Source of the DNA: Streptomyces lydicus
Lineage (GTDB): Bacteria > Actinomycetota > Actinomycetes > Streptomycetales > Streptomycetaceae
Assembly (NCBI RefSeq): GCF_004125265.1
Contig: NZ_RDTE01000003.1
Coordinates: 4,216,001 to 4,280,000 of the forward strand
DNA length: 64,000 bases
Reading direction: 5' to 3'
Shown here: positions 23,709 through 31,169 of the stretch, piece after piece
How the letters are laid out: each line of letters opens with the position of its first letter
Position numbering within the stretch: the stretch's first letter is position 1
Notes under the pieces: model-generated
What the model was told of the DNA's origin: nothing
The model's database searches: none
The model's input: the letters and a program-made list of their open reading frames with translations, nothing else
Made by a program: the position numbers and the translations under genes

Positions 23709-24390
23709 CACGCTCGCCGAGATCGCCACAGCCACCAGCGGAGTCCTGTTCGACTTCGACGGGCCGATCTGCGAGGTGTTCGCGGGGCGGCCGGCCGCCG
23801 ATGTTGCGCGGGAACTCTCGAAAGTCGTGACCCGGCACGACGCGACACTTGGCGGCAAGTCGGGCAGCATCGACGACCCCATGGAGATCCTGCGCCTTGC
23901 CACGCAGGGCGGGGAGCCAGTCATCCGGGCAATCGAGGAATCACTGACCAAAGCCGAGGTGTTGGCCGTCAAGGTCGCCGGCCCGCCCGTCCCCGGTGCG
24001 GTCGCTGCTCTGGAAGCGGCGCACTCGTCCGGGCGAAAGGTCGCGGTGGTCAGTAACAATTCCACGGACTGCGTACGGGCTTTCCTGATGCTGCACGGCC
24101 TGCGTCACCTGGTGCACGAGGTCATTGGACGCGCCGTCTATCGGCCCGACCTGATGAAGCCTGACCCGCATTCGCTGTTGCTCGCCGCCGAACGGCTTCG
24201 CGTGCAGCCCCATCACTGCACACTCATCGGGGACTCGGTGACAGACGTCGAAGCTGCTCGCGCTGCTGGAGCGATGTCCGTCGGCTTCGCCAACAAGCCG
24301 CACAAGGTCCGTGCCCTGGCTACGGCAGGGGCCGATGCAGTGGTCACCGACATGGCTACGGTGGCCGCAGCTCTGGCGAACTTCGACTAA
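23698..24390 (+). CDS. HAD-family hydrolase
   Basis: Haloacid-dehalogenase-like phosphatase encoded with the GntR regulator. Motif I is GVLFDFDGPICEVF (nucleophile Asp), motif II VAVVSNNS, motif III Lys in LMKPDP, motif IV CTLIGDSVTDVEAA. The helical cap lies between motifs I and II. The 230-residue length is usual. A GntR–HAD pair recurs in Streptomyces integrative elements; the substrate is unknown, and hydrolysis of a signalling nucleotide or sugar phosphate that the regulator senses is only a guess. The stop overlaps that of the convergent TIR gene by 3 bp. Confidence 0.88.
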   Translation: MGSSTLAEIATATSGVLFDFDGPICEVFAGRPAADVARELSKVVTRHDATLGGKSGSIDDPMEILRLATQGGEPVIRAIEESLTKAEVLAVKVAGPPVPGAVAALEAAHSSGRKVAVVSNNSTDCVRAFLMLHGLRHLVHEVIGRAVYRPDLMKPDPHSLLLAAERLRVQPHHCTLIGDSVTDVEAARAAGAMSVGFANKPHKVRALATAGADAVVTDMATVAAALANFD

Positions 24391-24866
24391 TCCATACGAC
24401 CCGTCACCCTGATGAGTTGTTCAATCATAAAGCCGATATCCTGCCGAATGTTTCGATAGTCGAATCGAAGGTATTGCAGCCGTGCTACACGGACCAAGGG
24501 TTCCGGCAGGCAACTTTCTTCCAGCCGCTTGACGCCAGACAGCAGTACGGGAATCACTCTACGTTCACTCTTGAACGCTTCCCCAATCTCCCGTACTACC
24601 CAGTCTTGTCGAAGTGCAGGCTCGCGAGATCCGGAGCTGAATTTCCCCAACCATCCGTCGTCCACAATCACGAGCATTACCCCACAGCCAGCCGCAGCTT
24701 CGAGGATGGACTCCGAGTAGTCCGATCCCGGCGCTATGGATCTAGCAGCACGGAAAACTTGACCCTCTCCAAAGTGATTCGATAGCAGCTCATCCAGCAG
24801 GGCTGCGGCGTAAGCTCCACCCTCCCTGCGGTAGTTGATGAATATTTGAGACGCTTCATCCTGCAT
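24387..24866 (-). CDS. TIR-domain protein, candidate defence effector
   Basis: A 159-residue protein made almost entirely of a TIR domain: SQIFINYRREGGAYAAALLDELL (box 1), GQVFRAARSIAPGSDYSESILEAAAGCGVMLVIV (BB loop region and strand C), LRQDWVVREIGEAF (with the acidic helix), and ERRVIPVLLSGVKRL. Bacterial TIR domains usually cleave NAD+ in antiviral abortive infection or in cyclic-signal systems. The Glu in DWVVREIGEA is the expected catalytic position. Start chosen at ATG 24866; a GTG at 24884 behind GGAAGGG is a good alternative. Lower GC than the element core. Divergent from the membrane protein gene with a 149-bp gap. Host role inferred. Confidence 0.78.
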   Translation of the reverse strand: MQDEASQIFINYRREGGAYAAALLDELLSNHFGEGQVFRAARSIAPGSDYSESILEAAAGCGVMLVIVDDGWLGKFSSGSREPALRQDWVVREIGEAFKSERRVIPVLLSGVKRLEESCLPEPLVRVARLQYLRFDYRNIRQDIGFMIEQLIRVTGRMD

Positions 24867-25015
24867 TGGGCTCAAATGCTTCACGTACCCTTCCGTGAAG
24901 GTCTCATCTTCCAACCTGCGATGCCCTAGGCTAATCGACCACCGGAAACGGGCAGTTCGCCGGAGAGTCGAACTGCTCCAAGCTGAGCCCGCAGGACAAC
25001 GGAGGGGGCAACCTG

Positions 25016-25660
25016 GTGGGTGGGCCATCTCGCGCAAAACGCCAGCAATCGGGAGAAAGCGACCTTAAGCCGCCAATTCCCTCACAGAGCACTGACGACC
25101 CAATGTCCAGTTCGGATCTATTGGACCTAACGAAATGGCACATCGATAGGTACGACCGACTACGCTCATCCACATCCGTTAGGGCATCCGTATTACTCAG
25201 CGCCAACGCCATTCTGGCGACGGGTTCACTAATCCTCGTGAACTATCATTTGCAGACCACCAAAGCATCTCACATTCTATGGATCGAGTGCTCTTTCGGC
25301 GCCCTGACCGTTTTAACACTGTCGCTTATCCTACGCAGCCTCTGGGGCTCGATCAACGCCATCGCGGCGCGCAAGACGACCCGAGCCTTGCATTCAGCCG
25401 AGATCCCTTCCAGGTTTCTATTCAACTGGGGAGACACCCTCAGGTCCGTTGATGGCCACAGCGACTTCGCCAGAAAAGTTAGCGGGATCAGCTTAGATTC
25501 GATCCTTGGCCACGCGATCGCGGAACTGTGGACAGATATTCTTCAGCACTCGCAGCGGCACCGCCACCTCAGATCGGCGATCAACACTTTTCGGTATTGC
25601 GTCATAACTCTGTTGGGCCTAGCTACATTCACGTTCTTAGTGGCAGCACTGAGGTGGTAG
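25016..25660 (+). CDS. Three-helix membrane protein, possible defence effector
   Basis: A 214-residue protein starting at a GTG behind GGAGGGGG. After a hydrophilic N-terminus comes an amphipathic helix (SSDLLDLTKWHIDRYDRLRSS), two membrane helices (SVLLSANAILATGSLILVNY and ILWIECSFGALTVLTLSLIL), a cytoplasmic stretch with FNWGDTLRSVDGHSDFARK, a helix LWTDILQHSQRHRHLRSA, and a third membrane helix (YCVITLLGLATFTFLVAAL). The order resembles the membrane effectors of Pycsar systems (DUF5706) and SLATT-like proteins, which depolarise the membrane. No cyclase is present, so this is similarity of layout only. Shares a divergent promoter region with the TIR gene. Confidence 0.6.
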   Translation: MGGPSRAKRQQSGESDLKPPIPSQSTDDPMSSSDLLDLTKWHIDRYDRLRSSTSVRASVLLSANAILATGSLILVNYHLQTTKASHILWIECSFGALTVLTLSLILRSLWGSINAIAARKTTRALHSAEIPSRFLFNWGDTLRSVDGHSDFARKVSGISLDSILGHAIAELWTDILQHSQRHRHLRSAINTFRYCVITLLGLATFTFLVAALRW

Positions 25661-25765
25661 CCCGAGGTGTGAACTGTTCGGCTCCGCTCTGACCAGGTGA
25701 GACGAGCCGGGACAGCGGCGACAGAAGTTGTCCGGAATATTCGGTTACAGACGACTGCTGCTCGC

Positions 25766-25879
25766 TGCCCTGGCCTCTGTCCAGTGCACTGACGGACGCT
25801 GACGCTCACCGCTGTACGGCCGCCGGCCCGTCTGGCCTGCCTCCCGAACACCCACGAACGCCGCCGTGCGGCCATGCAG
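25766..25879. repeat. Decayed att-proximal arm, inner copy
   Basis: About 110 bp roughly 80% identical by eye to 28885–28994, the stretch directly before attR. Shared blocks include CAGTGC(A/G)CTGACGGACGC, CTGTACGGCCGCC, CGAACACCC(A/G)CGAAC and GTGCGGCCATGC/GTACGGCCATGC. The minus strand of both copies and the last codons of int (KNQDNES) share a GGACAACG..GGCAAAGATCAG-like piece. That suggests they derive from integrase 3' ends next to former att sites. It lies in the 240-bp gap between the membrane protein and the Shedu-like gene. Confidence 0.6.
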
Positions 25880-25900
25880 GCGGTCGGGAGGAATGCACAT

Positions 25901-27175
25901 TCAGAAAATTGTCTCTTCGGACCCTGTTGCGTCTCCCTGCGCCTGAGGCGGCACTTGGGGACGTTCGTGCGAGGTCACGGCAGCGCTCTCTTCCTCGAAC
26001 TTGAGTGACCGCTCTGCGGCGTCCAGGAGATCGGCCCAAGTGACAACGTCAATGCGGCTGATCAGGCCATTGTAAGTCCTGATAGCTTGGTCGATCATTT
26101 GCCTGTCTACTGGCCCCAACTTCAGTTTCGTGTCGGCTGGAATGCTCACGAAGTCGGGATTACCGATCACCACTGTCGCTCGGGCGCGAGACAGATCATA
26201 CTCAATCCCGTTGCGCTTGTAGAAAGTTGCCATTGAGGCACCAAGCTCATCTAGGTCGAGCAAATAATTCATGGCCTGCCCCACCGCCTGATGCACTTCT
26301 TTCCCCGGAATCAAGTGAGACCGTTGACGTTCCACTAGTTTCGTGATGTACGACCCCTTAAGCTCAACAATATGGATCGATCCGTCCGTACAGAATAGCG
26401 GAATGTCGTACTCATCCATGGGAATGAGGGAGTTCCTCTCGGAGACTCCCGTGTACCTGCCGCCAAAAATCCAATAGTGACCCTGGATCTTTTTGTGCAG
26501 TTCTCGCTCGGTCGTACTCCGGTCCGCGATCATGGCCTTCAGCTCTGCAATGAGCTTGCGCCTCTGTGTGACAACGGCAGCCTCGGCCGCAGAAAGGCCG
26601 ACTGGACTTTGGGCGGCGCTAGCGAGCATGTTCGTAAGGTCGTGCCACCCCGAAAGGGCAGATCCCATAACCGACCCCGTAATGCCAAGCCCCTCAAGAT
26701 ACCGAACGGCATTAACGGCTGCGAAATCCTCGCTCATCGGGATCGTCTGGTGAGCAGGAGCGGCGAAGAGCTTTTCGAGCTGGGTCAGCAGTTCCTGCCC
26801 GCGAGGATCAATCGACAGAACGTAGCCACCCATCGGGTGCCATTTGGAGCTTTCCTCGGTTTCCCTCTGAAGTAGAAATACCGGCTTGCCAGTCCGCTCC
26901 ACGAAGCTTCGTGCTGCCCTATGGGTCGCAGCATCCTCGGTGCGCAGTTTGACCAGAGCAATGACAACGTCGGATTTCAGTGCGCCGGTCGACTGCGAGG
27001 CGCGGACGCTCAGGTTCCCCGCCTTGCTGATATAGGTGATATAGACCCTAGCTGCGGCTACGTTGACCAAGCCGCCCACGAATTTTCGCGCGCCATCGTA
27101 TTTATGGGAAGATGGAGCTTCGTGGTTGGTGTCCAGAAGCCGCCAAAGCTCCGCCAGATTCTCCTCAGAAGTCAT
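25901..27175 (-). CDS. Shedu-type (DUF4263) nuclease with extra N-terminal domain
   Basis: Candidate antiphage nuclease related to SduA. The C-terminal half carries the DUF4263 pattern: HYWIFGGRYTGVSERN, then DIPLFCTDGSIHIVELKGSY (PD-(D/E)xK core with Asp and the ELK motif), LIPGKEVHQAVGQAMNYLLDLDEL, and ARATVVIGNPDF. The first 190 residues form a separate Rossmann-like part (ARVYITYISKAGNLSVRASQ, SDVVIALVKLRTED, GKPVFLLQR), reminiscent of SLOG/DprA folds. Linker NAVRYLEGLGITGSVMGSALSGW. The 424-residue length fits a two-domain Shedu protein. Weak ribosome-binding site; lower GC. Neighbour is a C5 methyltransferase 153 bp upstream on the same strand. Confidence 0.78.
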   Translation of the reverse strand: MTSEENLAELWRLLDTNHEAPSSHKYDGARKFVGGLVNVAAARVYITYISKAGNLSVRASQSTGALKSDVVIALVKLRTEDAATHRAARSFVERTGKPVFLLQRETEESSKWHPMGGYVLSIDPRGQELLTQLEKLFAAPAHQTIPMSEDFAAVNAVRYLEGLGITGSVMGSALSGWHDLTNMLASAAQSPVGLSAAEAAVVTQRRKLIAELKAMIADRSTTERELHKKIQGHYWIFGGRYTGVSERNSLIPMDEYDIPLFCTDGSIHIVELKGSYITKLVERQRSHLIPGKEVHQAVGQAMNYLLDLDELGASMATFYKRNGIEYDLSRARATVVIGNPDFVSIPADTKLKLGPVDRQMIDQAIRTYNGLISRIDVVTWADLLDAAERSLKFEEESAAVTSHERPQVPPQAQGDATGSEETIF

Positions 27176-27328
27176 GCCTGGATCTTAGGCAGTCGAAGGT
27201 CTGTGTGGAGCAGGTTTTTACACCTCGGGCGGGGACGGGAGCTCACTCCCCGCCCGGGGTGATCAGCCCTTGCGGTCACGTCAGTGACGCGGACCTTCTG
27301 CTCGTCAGGCTCCCCAAGGCGGACGTCT

Positions 27329-28513
27329 CTACGAGACCGGAACCGGTCCGGCCATCCGATCGGCATGCCGCTTCAGGTCCTCGGAGAATGCTTCCTGGTA
27401 GCGCAGCCGGCTCTTGAGAAGTCGTCCATGAAAGCCCGCTGTCGCGCGGAGGCTCAGAGGGGCCGCCTCTCCGACATCGACAATGTCGAGGAGATGCTGG
27501 TAACGGCTCCGCTCTGGCCACAAGCTCAAGGGCGCACTCCAACGTTCGTTCGCATCTCCCCAAGCTGCTGTCGGCCAGCGCATGCCTTTGGGAAGGATGA
27601 TCTGGCCGGTCTCGTCATACTTGCCCGGCTCGAGGAGCCGCCGCCCCAACCAGTCGGATACGCCGACGGTGACGGCGTTGCCCACCAACTTCCACCTGAC
27701 CCCGGGCTTGGCCTTCTGGAGAGCAGCCTCGGTCCAGCCCCGGGGGAAGCCCTGAAGCGCTTCGGCGTCTTCGATCCGTGGCGTCAAAATGGCTCGTCCA
27801 GCCTCGGCTCCTGGGATCCACATGGCTGGGGACGACGGGATTCCCAGCCCGGAGCCGCCCTTAAGAGTGGGTAGGGCGTCCTGTGCCCACCCGAGGCCCG
27901 TGTTGCCCTCTGTCCAGTAGAAGCCGAAGGCGTCTTCCCGGTACTCACTCTCGGGGCGTTCCCCGGCATCGTCTGAGAACAGTACGGCGCGGGGGTCTTC
28001 GGTGCGCGAGGCGACGAAGATGACTCGGTGGCGGCGCTGGGGCACGCCGGTGAAACGCGAGTCGACTAGCCGGTATGCCCAGGTGTAACCGAGCCGCTCG
28101 AACTCGCTGACCAGGTACTCCATGGCAGTACCGCGATCCAATGCCAGCATGTTTCGAACGTTCTCGATGACCACCCACCGCGGGGAAGCGTCATCGAGGA
28201 GCTTGATGAGGTGCTTGACCATCCCGGACGCTTCACCATGGATGCCGGCCGTGCGGCCCGCCTGTGACAAATCGGTGCACGGGAAGCCAGCCGTGACCAC
28301 GTCCACATCCGGCAGGGATGCCAGGGTCTGGATGTCGTCATGAAGTGGAACACCCGGGAAGCGGTGGGCGAGGACTGCCTGCGCAGGCTCCCACCACTCG
28401 CAGAGCAGCTTGGTCTGCATACCCGCCGCCTGCAGCCCGAGCTCAACACCGCCGATGCCGGCGAACAGCCCTGCAACAGTCAGCGGTCGAGCGGCAGCGT
28501 CGGGATACGGCAT
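27329..28513 (-). CDS. DNA cytosine-5 methyltransferase in the cargo module
   Basis: Methylates cytosine in a specific site; could protect host DNA from the neighbouring Shedu-like nuclease or serve as an orphan enzyme. Motif I VAGLFAGIGGVELGLQAAGM, motif II (LCEWWEPAQAVL), motif IV VVTAGFPCTDLSQAG with the nucleophile Cys, motif VI WVVIENVRNMLALD, motif VIII GVPQRRHRVIFVAS, target-recognition region, motif IX ALQGFPRGW and motif X KLVGNAVTVGVSDWLGRRL are all in frame, so the enzyme looks intact. The C-terminal 90 residues after motif X are unusual. 394 residues, unlike the 344-residue enzyme at 19348–20382. Confidence 0.92.
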   Translation of the reverse strand: MPYPDAAARPLTVAGLFAGIGGVELGLQAAGMQTKLLCEWWEPAQAVLAHRFPGVPLHDDIQTLASLPDVDVVTAGFPCTDLSQAGRTAGIHGEASGMVKHLIKLLDDASPRWVVIENVRNMLALDRGTAMEYLVSEFERLGYTWAYRLVDSRFTGVPQRRHRVIFVASRTEDPRAVLFSDDAGERPESEYREDAFGFYWTEGNTGLGWAQDALPTLKGGSGLGIPSSPAMWIPGAEAGRAILTPRIEDAEALQGFPRGWTEAALQKAKPGVRWKLVGNAVTVGVSDWLGRRLLEPGKYDETGQIILPKGMRWPTAAWGDANERWSAPLSLWPERSRYQHLLDIVDVGEAAPLSLRATAGFHGRLLKSRLRYQEAFSEDLKRHADRMAGPVPVS

Positions 28514-28999
28514 GGTGACAATGATCCCACGTCCTTTCTAGCTCAAGACACAGTTTCTCCTGCGCCTGGGTTGAGAGGTGATTTGGGTGCAGAGCCCTGA
28601 GTCAGTGACCCAGGGTCACGCAGGATGCGAGCCGGGTGATGGTCGCCAGGAGCGGGGTCCGGACATCAGCCGGTGACACCGACAGCGACGTACTCCGGAC
28701 TGAGCCGTCACTAGCTGATTGCGCGCGGGTGACGCACCCTCTGCAGGTCAGAGGGCGCTTCCCAGCGATCGGCGCCACGCTGATCGGCTCTGTGTAAGCG
28801 TCAATACGTGTCCAGCCGGTCCCGATGTGCTGAGGTCGCCTACAAGACAGCGCACCGAGGTCTCGGCTTGGCCGGCCCACCCGTTGTCCTGATCTTTGCC
28901 CAGTGCGCTGACGGACGCCGCCGTTCGCCCCTGTACGGCCGCCTGGTCTGACCTGCCGCGCGAACACCCGCGAACACCCCCGTACGGCCATGCGCACAG
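28514..28999. other. Right-end non-coding stretch of the element
   Basis: No gene is seen in 486 bp. It contains one GGTGACGC iteron (about 28,729) with a nearby CTCTGCAGGTCAGAGGGCG hairpin, and the outer att-proximal arm (28885–28994). Minus-strand translation near 28,840–28,905 gives GKDQDNGWAGQAET, which looks like the extreme C-terminus of an integrase related to the resident one. Confidence 0.55.
28885..28994. repeat. Att-proximal arm, outer copy
   Basis: Direct-repeat partner of 25766–25879, ending 6 bp before attR. Together the two copies enclose the Shedu-like and methyltransferase genes. The short direct blocks (CGAACACCC twice within the copy, TACGGCC twice) look like integrase arm-binding sites. 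Confidence 0.6.
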
Positions 29000-29117
29000 T
29001 TGGAAAGCGTGTTGGGGGCAACCCCTCACGAGTTCGAATCTCGTATCCTCCGCCAGTGCTCTCACCGGGCACAACGTTGAAGGGCCCCACCGCTTGCGGT
29101 GGGGCCCTTCGCGGTTC
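29000..29117. other. attR of the integrative element
   Basis: Identical over 118 bp to 11480–11597: 3' part of tRNA-Ser from the anticodon loop through CCA, plus the terminator. Here the tRNA 5' half is missing, so this is the displaced chromosomal 3' end. It marks the right boundary of the 17.5-kb element. Confidence 0.95.
29080..29109 (+). terminator. Original tRNA-Ser terminator, now in attR
   Basis: Same 14-bp stem as at 11560–11589. It insulates the downstream chromosome from transcription leaving the element. Confidence 0.75.
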
Positions 29118-29352
29118 TCCGGCTCCACCGGCCGTCTCGGTTCTCGTCCCTCGTCCCAGTCGGTCCCGGTCGATCCCGCTCGGCGCCCGGCGCAGCTCTG
29201 CGATCTGCTGCGCGATCTTGTGGAGCACCGGCCGCGCTCCCCGCTCTGTCCGTACTCCCGGCCGCCGCGGCATGGAACCAGGGCCTCCGGCATACCCGTG
29301 TACAACTCGAAGGGAGCCCTTGAGCGCAGGTTCAGAAACGGGGGAAAGACTG

Positions 29353-30327
29353 TTGTTGGACGAGATGGTGTTCCGGACCGAGGCTCTGCCTGCGGCGGAC
29401 CGGTTCGACTACTGGGTCGAGCTGCTGGGCCGCACGCACGCTCCCATGGAGCTGCGCAGCGACCACACCGACGACTTCCGCGCTACCCAACGCGTGCTGG
29501 ACCTCGGTGAGGTCACCGTGTGGTCCGCCACCTACCAGCCCCTGGTCTTCCGGCGCACACCGAAGTTGATCCGGCAGTCCGACCCGGAGGCCTACCATCT
29601 CTCCCTCGTCGTAGAGGGGACCGGGACAGGCGAGTGGAGGCACCGGGAAACCGAGTACAAGCCGCACGACCTGTTCGTCACCTCCACCTCACTGCCGAAC
29701 GACATCCGCAGCACCACGGGCCCGGTCACGCTCCTCGCGCTGGAGACTCCGAAGGACCTGCTGCCGCTGCCACGCGACATGGCACCACGGATAGTCGGGG
29801 CGCCGGTGTCGGCCCGGGACGGTATGGGTGCCCTCCTGGCACGGTTTCTCACCCAGCTGACCGCGGACACGACCGCGTACCAGCCCTCCGACGGCCCCCG
29901 GCTGGGCACGGTCCTGAACGATCTGGTCGCCGCGCTCTTCGCCCACCTGCTCGAAGCCGGCGACTGTCTCCCCCCGGAGACCCGCCGACAGGCCCTCACC
30001 TTGCGCATCCAGGCGTTCATCCGGGAGCACCTGCACGACCCGCACCTCACTCCGGCCACCATCGCCGCCGCGCACCACATCTCCACCAGCTACCTGCACC
30101 GCCTCTTCCGGGACGAAGAAGCCACCGTCGCCGCCTGGATCCGCGGCCTGCGCCTGGAGGCGGCCCGCCGCAACCTCACCGACCCGGCGCTCCACGCCCT
30201 CCCCCTCCACGCCATCGCCGCCCGCTGGGGGTTCCCCCGCGCAACCGACTTCAGCCGCGCCTACCGCGCCGCCTACGGCACCACACCCAAGGATCACCGG
30301 CATCAGGCCCTCCACGGCCACGAGTGA
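29353..30327 (+). CDS. AraC-family transcriptional regulator
   Basis: First intact chromosomal gene right of the element. The 325-residue product has an N-terminal AraC-binding-like domain (FRTEALPAADRFDYWVELLGRTHAPMELR, YHLSLVVEGTGTGEW, YKPHDLFVTSTSLP). The C-terminal double helix-turn-helix reads LTPATIAAAHHISTSYLHRLFRDEEATVAAWIR, then HAIAARWGFPRATDFSRAYRAAYGTTP. This AraC type is abundant in Streptomyces. A TTG at 29353 is chosen because GGGGGAA lies six nt upstream; ATG 29365 is the alternative. The frame is open far upstream through attR, which is an artefact of GC-rich sequence. Confidence 0.87.
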   Translation: MLDEMVFRTEALPAADRFDYWVELLGRTHAPMELRSDHTDDFRATQRVLDLGEVTVWSATYQPLVFRRTPKLIRQSDPEAYHLSLVVEGTGTGEWRHRETEYKPHDLFVTSTSLPNDIRSTTGPVTLLALETPKDLLPLPRDMAPRIVGAPVSARDGMGALLARFLTQLTADTTAYQPSDGPRLGTVLNDLVAALFAHLLEAGDCLPPETRRQALTLRIQAFIREHLHDPHLTPATIAAAHHISTSYLHRLFRDEEATVAAWIRGLRLEAARRNLTDPALHALPLHAIAARWGFPRATDFSRAYRAAYGTTPKDHRHQALHGHE

Positions 30328-30506
30328 ACTCATTGCCAACACGGTTGTGCACTCTGAGCCAGCGACTCACCGGCCGCGTACCGACATCATGGAGACGCCG
30401 GTTCGATCATTGCCTGTGCATGGGCCGGGGGCCTGTCGCGAGGGCGACCTACCCCGAACGACCAACCAGGCAGTGATCCGCAATCGCCTTATCCACAGGG
30501 GGATCC

Positions 30507-30774
30507 ATGCGCACTCTCACATCGTCCGGAGCACTCGTGGCCGCCGACGACCTCGCCCTCGGCCTGATGGCCGCACCGGCCGATGTGCGCTTCGCACCGC
30601 GGCAATTCGCAATCCGACTTCGAGTTCAGGGATTACCCCGGCGGCGCCAAGGGCTGGACGGCTTGCGGTTTCTCCAGCGAGATGAGGGAAGGCCGGGGAA
30701 CAACTTCATCGCCATGGCCTGGAAGGGCAACACCCCTGAAGTGCAAGAGCAGCACCGCGGACGCGGAGAACTGA
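30507..30774 (+). pseudogene. Frameshifted remnant of a small secreted protein
   Basis: One frame starts MRTLTSSGALVA..LALGLMAAPADVRFA, which looks like a signal peptide ending in an AxA-like site. The continuation that looks like natural protein, NSQSDFEFRDYPGGAKGWTACGFSSE, is in a second frame. NFIAMAWKGNTPEVQEQ lies back in the first. At least two frame changes are needed for one product of about 85–90 residues, so the gene appears broken. Confidence 0.45.
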
Positions 30775-31080
30775 ACGACCGAGCGGGCAGTTCCTGTTGG
30801 TGACTTGCTTTGTCAGCAAGGAGTCCGTGGAACAGGTCCGGTAGGCGACGGCGTCCGGCTCGGCCGCCTGCCGCGCGTCACTGTCCGGACCAGGTATGCA
30901 CCCGCCTTGACGGTTCGATCCAAGGCTCCGCTGCGAAGGCCCGGCGGACCGTTTCCTCCGATCAGCGGCGGCAAGTGCCGAAGCAACGATGTGCCGTGCC
31001 CCGTGGCAGGCCCAGTGCCATGGCTCTTCGTCAACCGGCACCGTCCACACTCCGCCACCCGGCGCGGACCGCCCCCGCCT

Positions 31081-31132
31081 GCGCCATTCGGCACCGGTCC
31101 CCACGAGGGGAGGGACCGGTGCCGAATGGCGC
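31081..31132. repeat. Perfect 21-bp inverted repeat
   Basis: Arms 31081–31101 and 31112–31132 are exact complements (beginning GCGCCATTCGGCACCGG) around a 10-nt loop CACGAGGGGA. No T-tract follows. It may be a terminator-like hairpin or the trace of a mobile element. Confidence 0.75.
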
Positions 31133-31169
31133 GGTGCTGTTTCTTCCGAAGTTGCGCGCCTGACAGCAG

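Larger units (their letters stand above)
30328..31169. other. Degenerate stretch with gene remnants and a long palindrome
   Basis: An 842-bp stretch with no intact gene that I trust. It contains a frameshifted small secreted-protein remnant (30507–30774) and a 21-bp perfect inverted repeat (31081–31132). The rest shows no protein-like frame. Confidence 0.55.

Noticed and set aside
24931..25212. Minus-strand ORF upstream of the TIR gene
   Set aside because: It overlaps the membrane protein gene on the other strand, has no known motif, and lacks a ribosome-binding site.
28990..29352. Long upstream extension of the AraC regulator frame starting inside attR
   Set aside because: It translates the tRNA-Ser fragment and its terminator, has no ribosome-binding site, and the AraC homology begins only after the GGGGGAA box at 29340.
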